Source of the DNA: Gluconacetobacter johannae
GTDB lineage: Bacteria; Pseudomonadota; Alphaproteobacteria; Acetobacterales; Acetobacteraceae
Direction of reading: 5' to 3'
Length of the DNA stretch: 64,000 bases
Assembly (NCBI RefSeq): GCF_025994435.1
Contig: NZ_BAQK01000008.1
Coordinates: forward strand, 114,675 to 178,674
A program made the position numbers and the translations under genes. How positions within the stretch are numbered: the first letter of the stretch is position 1; the number at the start of each line of letters is the position of its first letter. Positions 58,909 to 64,000 of this stretch are shown piece after piece. Below the pieces are notes generated by a model. The model was given only the letters and a program-made list of their open reading frames with translations, was not told the DNA's origin and ran no database searches.

Positions 58909-59964
58909 CTATCGCGACAGGGCGGGATAATCGACATATCCCTCCGGCCCGGCCCCGTAGAACGTCGCCGGGGCGGGTGGATTCAGCGGGGCGTCGTCGC
59001 GCAGGCGCGCGGGCAGGTCGGGGTTGGCGATGAAGGGCTTGCCGAACGCGGCGGCGTCGGCCCAGCCGGCATCCAGCGCCGCCTGCGCCGAGGCGCCGGT
59101 CAGCCCTTCGTTTGCGATATAGGGGCCGCCGAACGCGGCCTTCAGGCGCGGCCCGAGGCTGTCGGGCCCGACGGCTTCGCGCGCGCACAGGAAGGCGATC
59201 CGGCGCCGGCCCAGTTCGGTCGCGACATGGCCGAAGGTCGCGGCCGGGTTCGAATCCCCCATGGAATGGGCGTCGCAGCGTGGCGCCAGATGCACGCCGA
59301 CCCGCCCGGCCCCCCAGACCGAAATGGCCGCATCGGTGACCTCCAGCAGCAGGCGGGCCCGGTTTTCGATCGACCCGCCATAGCGGTCGGTCCGGTGGTT
59401 GGTGCTGTCCTGCAGGAACTGGTCCAGCAGATAGCCATTGGCGCCGTGGATCTCGACACCGTCGAATCCGGCCTGCCGGGCATGCGCCGCCCCCTGGCGA
59501 AAGGCCTCGACGATGCCGGGGATTTCCCCGCTGTCCAGCGCGCGGGGGGTGACGAACGGCCGTTCGGGCCGCAGGAGGCTGACATGGCCCTGCGCCGCGA
59601 TGGCGCTGGGCGCCACGGGCAGGTCGCCGTCCAGAAGGGAGGGATCGGAAATGCGCCCGACATGCCAGAGCTGCATGAAGATCCGTCCGCCGGCGCCATG
59701 CACGGCCTGGGTGACTTGCCGCCAGCCCGCGACCTGTTCGGCGCTCCAGATTCCCGGCACGCCGCGATAGCCGATACCCTGGGGCGAGACCGGCGTCGCC
59801 TCGGACAGGATCAGCCCGGCCGAGGCGCGCTGCACGTAATAATCGGCCATCAGCGCGTTGGGGACATGGGTGTCGCCGGCGCGCAGGCGCGTCAGGGGCG
59901 CCATAATCACGCGGTTGGGCAGGGTGAGGTCGCCGATGGTCAACGGGTCGAACAGGGTTGGCAT
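58909..59964 (-). CDS. nemA: Alkene reductase / N-ethylmaleimide reductase (Old Yellow Enzyme)
   Basis: A 351-residue FMN TIM-barrel enzyme of the Old Yellow Enzyme family. It has NRVIMAPLTRLRA, IFMQLWHVGR, GFDGVEIHGANGYLLDQFL and TDRYGGSIENRARLLLEV, the near-invariant blocks, with the His-Gly-Ala-Asn substrate line. It reduces activated C=C bonds, maleimides and nitro compounds with NAD(P)H. It follows the nemR-like repressor gene in the same direction, with its own operator-like site about 26-46 bases upstream. The pairing is that of E. coli nemRA. Confidence 0.93.
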   Translation of the reverse strand: MPTLFDPLTIGDLTLPNRVIMAPLTRLRAGDTHVPNALMADYYVQRASAGLILSEATPVSPQGIGYRGVPGIWSAEQVAGWRQVTQAVHGAGGRIFMQLWHVGRISDPSLLDGDLPVAPSAIAAQGHVSLLRPERPFVTPRALDSGEIPGIVEAFRQGAAHARQAGFDGVEIHGANGYLLDQFLQDSTNHRTDRYGGSIENRARLLLEVTDAAISVWGAGRVGVHLAPRCDAHSMGDSNPAATFGHVATELGRRRIAFLCAREAVGPDSLGPRLKAAFGGPYIANEGLTGASAQAALDAGWADAAAFGKPFIANPDLPARLRDDAPLNPPAPATFYGAGPEGYVDYPALSR

Positions 59965-59989
59965 GCTGATATCCTTGAACAGGCGTTGT

Positions 59990-60010
59990 ATTAGACTGGT
60001 CGTCTTGAAG
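59990..60010 (-). promoter_or_regulatory. NemR-type operator before nemA
   Basis: TAGAC-tggtc-GTCTT at 59992-60006, an imperfect inverted repeat. Over 21 bases it matches the site before nemR (60660-60680) at 18 positions. It lies between nemR and nemA, close to the nemA start, so nemA may have its own regulated promoter. Confidence 0.6.
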
Positions 60011-60041
60011 GCGGGCGACGCTCCGCCCGCGGGCCGGGCTG

Positions 60042-60641
60042 TCAGGGGGGCAGGGCCAGCAGGGTCCGCGTGGTCGCCATCGCCTCGTCGAACGGCCGGT
60101 GGTCGCGGGTGAATTTGGCCAGAAGGGTCGCGCCCAGCCAGAGCTGGTACAGGACCATCGCCACATGCCCCGGATCATCGACCCGTGGCAGCGATCCGTC
60201 GTCGCCCCCCGCCGTGACGCCGCGTTCCAGCCGGGCCACGATCCTCCGCGTGCCGTCCGCCAGGATGGCGCGCATGCCCTCGGACAGGTCGCAGACCTCG
60301 GCCCCCAGCTTGACCGCCAGGCATTGGCCGCAGGCGTCGCTGCCGGTCTGCGCGTCGCGCCAGCCCTGCCAGTAGCGCATCAGCCGGTCCGCCGCGGTCC
60401 CGCCGGAGTCGGACAGGATCGCGTCGATGCGTGCCAGGCCGGTGGTGAAATACTGCTCCAGCAGGGCTTCGCCGAACGCCTCCTTGGACGCGAAATAATG
60501 ATAGAACGACCCCTTGGGCACGCCGGCGGCGCCCAGGATCTCGTTCAGTCCGACGGCGGAAAACCCCTTGCGGCCCAGGATCGGCCGGGCCGTGTCCAGG
60601 ATATGCTGGCGAACGTCATGGGGGGCGGAAAGCGTGCTCAC
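60042..60641 (-). CDS. nemR: NemR-like TetR repressor, electrophile sensor
   Basis: A 199-residue TetR protein very similar by eye to E. coli NemR. The HTH is GLNEILGAAGVPKGSFYHYF, and the sensing region reads GQCLAVKLGAEVCDLSEGMR. Cys107 and Cys117 occupy the places of NemR Cys106 and Cys116, which react with electrophiles, bleach and methylglyoxal. Cys104 is extra. It should repress itself and nemA until modified. It lies 78 bases upstream of nemA on the same strand. Confidence 0.9.
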   Translation of the reverse strand: MSTLSAPHDVRQHILDTARPILGRKGFSAVGLNEILGAAGVPKGSFYHYFASKEAFGEALLEQYFTTGLARIDAILSDSGGTAADRLMRYWQGWRDAQTGSDACGQCLAVKLGAEVCDLSEGMRAILADGTRRIVARLERGVTAGGDDGSLPRVDDPGHVAMVLYQLWLGATLLAKFTRDHRPFDEAMATTRTLLALPP

Positions 60642-61212
60642 CCCGGCACGCTACAACCGATTAGACCAGTCGTCTAGAAGAAAATGACTCTCCAACCTGC
60701 GCCGGGCGGCGGGTGGCATGTGTTTTGCGTCGGCTGGCAGGAAATGTGTATTGCACCATCAAGAAGCGTTTTATATTGACCGTCGCCGATCGTACCGTAT
60801 GATCCCGTTCACGCTACAGGTTTTCGGGGTTTCGCCGGGCGCCTGTCATGTCATCGTCAGGACCATGGAGGAAACCGGGTTTTGAGCCATATCCAGCTCC
60901 GCCACGACCAGGGTGTCCGGCGATGCGCCGCGTCGGCCGGGTATGCGCGTGTCGTGCCGTCCGGCGGCGGGCCGGCCGGCACGAAAATGTGGGACAGGGC
61001 ATGGGGCGTCGCGGTGCTGGCCGGTGTGGCCTGGCTGGCCCGTTCCGCCTGGGCCGGCGGGGTCACGCTGCGCGACCTGTCCGATGCCGCGGGTTGCCTG
61101 TTCGCGTTCTGACCCGGCAGGCCGTCCGGACTTACCCCAATCCGCGTTATGAGTGGCCCATCGGTTGGTATAAGGTCCTGATTGACAGGGATCGGGGCAG
61201 GATGTGACCGGC
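60642..61212. other. Intergenic region between nemR and the MFS gene
   Basis: 571 bases without a convincing gene. It holds the nemR operator at its left end and a promoter-like pair TTGACC (60776-60781) and TATGAT (60798-60803) with a 16-base spacer, pointing right. Small frames exist, including a 42-codon one at 60987 with a hydrophobic stretch, but none has a family resemblance or good ribosome site. Confidence 0.4.
60660..60680 (-). promoter_or_regulatory. NemR-type operator before nemR
   Basis: TAGAC-cagtc-GTCTA at 60662-60676 is a perfect 5-base inverted repeat around a 5-base spacer, 20 bases before the nemR start. The half-sites are like those I recall for E. coli NemR, where the spacing is one base longer. 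Confidence 0.7.
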
Positions 61213-62526
61213 ATGGTTGCGATACCGAAGCGAAAAGCGGCCACGCGGAACATCGCGGCGGCGACCATCGGCAACGCGCTGGAATTCTACGATTTCACGG
61301 TCTACGCGGCCTATGCGACGACGATCGCGCGGGTGTTCTTTCCGGTCGGCAATTCCTTTGTGGGCCTGCTGCTGTCGGTCGCGACCTTCGGCCTGGGGTT
61401 CCTGGCGCGGCCGCTGGGGGCGGTGATGCTGGGTATCCATTCCGATCGCCGGGGCCGCAAGGCGGCGATGAGCATGACGATCTGGATGATGGCGCTGGGC
61501 AGCCTGATGATCGCCGTCCTGCCCGGCTACGACCGGATCGGGGTCCTGGCGCCGCTGCTGCTGGTCGTCGCCCGGCTGGTCCAGGGGTTCTCGACAGGCG
61601 GTGAAATGGGGCCGGCCACGGCCTTCCTGGTGGAAAGCGCCACCGCGCGCCGCATCGCCCTGGCCGGTAGCTGGCAGATCGCCAGCCAGCAGGGCGGCAC
61701 GTTCCTGTCCGGCCTGCTGGGGCTGATGCTGGGCCTGTCGATGTCACCGGCGGCGGTCGAATCCTGGGGGTGGCGCATGCCCTTCCTGCTGGGGGTCCTG
61801 ATCGCGCCGGTCGGCTACTGGATCCGGCATTCGGTTGACGAGACACTGGAACATTCGGTCGCCCTCGATGGCGCGGGGGCGGTGGCGCGCCGGCTGCTGC
61901 GCGACATGCCCGGGCGCGTCGGGGCTGCGATAGTGATCGTCGCCGGGGTGACCGTCGCGCAATATTTCTTCCTGTACGGCACGACCTTCGCCATCCGCAC
62001 GCTGCATGTCCCGGCGGACTTCGCGCGCACGATGAACCTGGTCCTGGGGGGCGTCGGGCTGGTGTTCGCGCTGGCCGGCGGCTGGCTGGCCGATCGCTGT
62101 GGCGCGCGCCCCGTCGTGGTCGCGGCGCGGCTGGCGATGGCGGCGGCGCTTTATCCCGGCTTCATGGTCGTGATGCATGACCCGCGGCCGGGCGTGTTCC
62201 TGGCGGTCCTGGCGGTGCTGATGGTGGCGCACGGGGTTGCCAGCGGCGCGGCCATCGTCATCCTGACCGGGCTGTTTCCCATGGAGGTCCGCACACTCGG
62301 GACCGGCCTCTCCTACGCCCTGGCGGTCACGATCTTCGGCGGCACGGCCCAGCTCGTCTTCACCGCGCTGATCGGCCTGACCGGCAGCCCGATGTCCTGG
62401 CTTTTCTATATCGTCGCCGTATCCGTCGTGTCGGTGACGCCGCTGCTGTCCGGACGGATGGCGTGGGTCCTCGACGGTCGGGAAGATGATCTCGCGGCCG
62501 GCGCGCCGGATGCGGTTCGCATGTGA
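61213..62526 (+). CDS. MFS transporter, metabolite:H+ symporter type
   Basis: A 437-residue permease with the MHS-family pattern: ATIGNALEFYDFTVYAAYA at helix 1, GIHSDRRGRKAAM in the loop between helices 2 and 3, and QGFSTGGEMGPATAFL. It probably imports an organic acid or zwitterion with protons. A GTG three codons upstream (61204) is an alternative start. The family is the same as at 36499, but the two are clearly different proteins. No substrate genes flank it. Confidence 0.87.
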   Translation: MVAIPKRKAATRNIAAATIGNALEFYDFTVYAAYATTIARVFFPVGNSFVGLLLSVATFGLGFLARPLGAVMLGIHSDRRGRKAAMSMTIWMMALGSLMIAVLPGYDRIGVLAPLLLVVARLVQGFSTGGEMGPATAFLVESATARRIALAGSWQIASQQGGTFLSGLLGLMLGLSMSPAAVESWGWRMPFLLGVLIAPVGYWIRHSVDETLEHSVALDGAGAVARRLLRDMPGRVGAAIVIVAGVTVAQYFFLYGTTFAIRTLHVPADFARTMNLVLGGVGLVFALAGGWLADRCGARPVVVAARLAMAAALYPGFMVVMHDPRPGVFLAVLAVLMVAHGVASGAAIVILTGLFPMEVRTLGTGLSYALAVTIFGGTAQLVFTALIGLTGSPMSWLFYIVAVSVVSVTPLLSGRMAWVLDGREDDLAAGAPDAVRM

Positions 62527-62595
62527 ACAATAGGCCGGGCCGCACGTTCAGCTTCCGCGGGCCGGCCCGGCCGTGCCCTCCGGGAAAGATCACCG

Positions 62596-64000
62596 ATGCC
62601 GCATGACACCCCCCTGATTTCGACGATCGTGGCGGGGCTTGTTCTGGCGTTCGTGTTCGGTGCCCTCGCCAACCGGCTGCGTATGCCGCCGCTTGTCGGC
62701 TATCTCGTCGCGGGGATCCTGGTGGGGCCGCACACGCCCGGCTTCGTCGCCGATCAATCGCTGGCGCCCGAACTGGCGGAACTCGGCGTGATCCTGCTGA
62801 TGTTCGGTGTCGGCCTGCATTTCTCCCCGAAGGAGTTGCTGGCGGTGCGTTTCATCGCCATTCCGGGGGCGATGGCGCAGATCGGGGTCGCCACGGCGCT
62901 GGGCTGGGCGCTGGGCGTCGCCATGGGATGGTCGTCGGCCGGTGGGCTGGTCTTCGGCCTGGCCGTCTCGGTCGCTTCCACCGTCGTGTTGCTGAAAGCA
63001 CTGCAGGAGCGCCGTCTGGTGGAGACGGAACGCGGCAGGATCGCCGTCGGCTGGCTGATCGTCGAGGATCTGGTGACGGTCCTGGCGCTGGTGCTGATCC
63101 CCGCCCTTGCGAGCATGACGGGACAGGGCGGCATCGCGCGCGATCCACTTGTGGGCCTCATGGGGCGCGTTCTCGGCTTCGATCCGGGACTGGGCGGGAT
63201 TCTGGCGGTGACGGTGCTGAAGCTGGGGGGCTTCGTCGCGGTGATGCTGCTGATCGGCCGCCGGGGAATCCCCTGGGTGCTGCATCACATTGCCCATACC
63301 GGCTCGCGCGAGCTGTTTCGCCTGGGCGTGCTGGCCATAGCGCTGGGCGTGGCGTTCGGGGCGGCGAAGCTGTTCGGGGCCTCGCTGGCGCTGGGCGCCT
63401 TCTTCGCCGGGACGATCCTGTCGGAAAGCGAACTCAGTCAGCGCGCGGCGCAGGAAAGCCTGCCGCTGCGCGATGCGTTCGCCGTGCTGTTCTTCGTGTC
63501 GGTGGGCATGTTGTTCGACCCACGGGCGCTGTTCGAAAGCCCGCTGCCCCTGCTGGGAACGCTCGCCATCATTCTGGTCGGAAAGTCGATCACCGCGTTT
63601 CTGATCGTCATCCTCTTCCGGCGCGGTGTGGCCATCGCGCTCACCATTTCGGCCAGTCTCGCGCAGATCGGCGAGTTTTCCTTCATCCTTGCCGATATGG
63701 GCGTGACGCTGCACCTGCTGCCCGAGCAGGGGCGCAGCCTGCTGCTGGCGGGGGCCATCATTTCGATCGTCCTGAATCCGATGATCTTCGCCCTGTGCGA
63801 GCGCATCATCCGGCCCGCGCTCGAGGCCCGGGTCATCCGGGCCGCGATCGCCTCGGTCGTCCCCCTCGCGCCCGCGCTTCTTCATGCCGAGACGCCGGCA
63901 CCGTCCGAACCGGCCGGCGAGGGCGCCTATCCGGAGGGCGAGGCCGCACCGACCGGGCTGACGGATCATGTGGTGGTGGTGGGGTACGGGCGGGTGGGCG
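62596..64000 (+). CDS. ybaL: Kef-type K+/H+ antiporter YbaL, N-terminal part
   Basis: The gene runs off the window after about 468 codons. The sequence closely follows E. coli YbaL: PPLVGYLVAGILVGPHTPGF, ELGVILLMFGVGLHFSPKEL, GWLIVEDLVTVLALVL and ASLAQIGEFSFILADMG in order. The last residues visible (HVVVVGYGRVG) start the cytoplasmic RCK_N nucleotide-binding domain. It exchanges monovalent cations for protons under nucleotide or thiol control. An acidic Pro/Glu-rich linker (PAGEGAYPEGEA) lies between the two domains. Confidence 0.93.
   Translation, partial: MPHDTPLISTIVAGLVLAFVFGALANRLRMPPLVGYLVAGILVGPHTPGFVADQSLAPELAELGVILLMFGVGLHFSPKELLAVRFIAIPGAMAQIGVATALGWALGVAMGWSSAGGLVFGLAVSVASTVVLLKALQERRLVETERGRIAVGWLIVEDLVTVLALVLIPALASMTGQGGIARDPLVGLMGRVLGFDPGLGGILAVTVLKLGGFVAVMLLIGRRGIPWVLHHIAHTGSRELFRLGVLAIALGVAFGAAKLFGASLALGAFFAGTILSESELSQRAAQESLPLRDAFAVLFFVSVGMLFDPRALFESPLPLLGTLAIILVGKSITAFLIVILFRRGVAIALTISASLAQIGEFSFILADMGVTLHLLPEQGRSLLLAGAIISIVLNPMIFALCERIIRPALEARVIRAAIASVVPLAPALLHAETPAPSEPAGEGAYPEGEAAPTGLTDHVVVVGYGRVG

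Noticed and set aside
60848..61207. Small frames of 42-119 codons between nemR and the MFS gene
   Set aside because: No family resemblance and poor start sites, and several overlapping frames are open at once, as expected by chance in GC-rich DNA.
1..64000. tRNA, rRNA, CRISPR arrays, insertion sequences, integrases, toxin-antitoxin or phage genes
   Set aside because: Looked for while reading both strands. I saw no tandem repeat-spacer pattern, transposase or cloverleaf that I could support.

Overview
The window is 64 kb of high-GC, gene-dense bacterial DNA with about 50 protein genes and no recognisable rRNA, tRNA, CRISPR array, transposase or phage gene. Several features suggest an alphaproteobacterium, and I would guess an acetic-acid-bacterium relative (Acetobacteraceae). 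These are the base composition, a cyanide-insensitive bd-type quinol oxidase, a GMC oxidoreductase, TonB-dependent uptake, Tat-exported oxidases and many short-chain or alcohol dehydrogenases. The family assignment is inference. No single gene proves it.

Layout: 0-0.9 kb holds the tail of an MFS transporter. Positions 1.0-6.7 kb (minus) carry a ribose-type sugar ABC importer (binding protein, two permeases, double ATPase) with a zinc alcohol dehydrogenase, and 6.8-7.8 kb holds an aldo/keto reductase. Positions 8.0-13.6 kb (minus) form a tight operon of acyl-CoA dehydrogenase, SDR, a DUF993 aldolase-like TIM barrel, a sugar isomerase/epimerase and both ETF subunits. Divergent from it, 14.1-18.9 kb (plus) carries aldehyde dehydrogenase, GMC oxidoreductase and a CoA-transferase, followed by an AT-richer TetR gene. 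Together these look like one catabolic pathway: alcohol to aldehyde to acid to acyl-CoA, then ETF-linked desaturation and retro-aldol cleavage. Two near-identical 16-bp sites sit face to face in the divergent promoter.

Positions 19.8-32.3 kb are mixed: a TPR protein fused to a degenerate CCA-enzyme HD body, MAPEG and VOC proteins, a periplasmic copper cluster (copA, copB and two Met/His-rich small proteins), tag, class I aldolase, flavin reductase, 2-hydroxyacid dehydrogenase and a GH15 glucoamylase. Positions 32.3-42.9 kb hold a lipoprotein lipase and a gamma-glutamyltransferase-like lipoprotein, a LysR/MHS-transporter/TonB-receptor group, a slipin and a divergent NRAMP-like transporter.

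The most striking block is 42.9-56.6 kb. A cydAB (cio-type) oxidase with its DUF2474 mini-subunit is divergent from a MocR (GntR/aminotransferase) regulator. The regulator is followed by a complete Nit1C cluster: Sll0783-like protein, nitrilase, radical SAM, GNAT, AIR-synthase-like, glycosyltransferase, MSMEG_0570-like and flavin oxidoreductase. An acyl-CoA ligase and a DUF1348 protein continue it. Nit1C genes and bd oxidases are known from bacteria that assimilate or tolerate cyanide. Here the two halves are contiguous and share a recurring TTGTATG motif in all three control regions, which suggests one MocR-controlled unit for cyanide-resistant respiration plus nitrile/cyanide nitrogen use.

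Positions 56.7-64 kb hold a periplasmic M3 peptidase, a nemR/nemA electrophile-response pair with duplicated operators, an MHS-family MFS transporter and the start of ybaL (Kef-type antiporter), cut by the window end.
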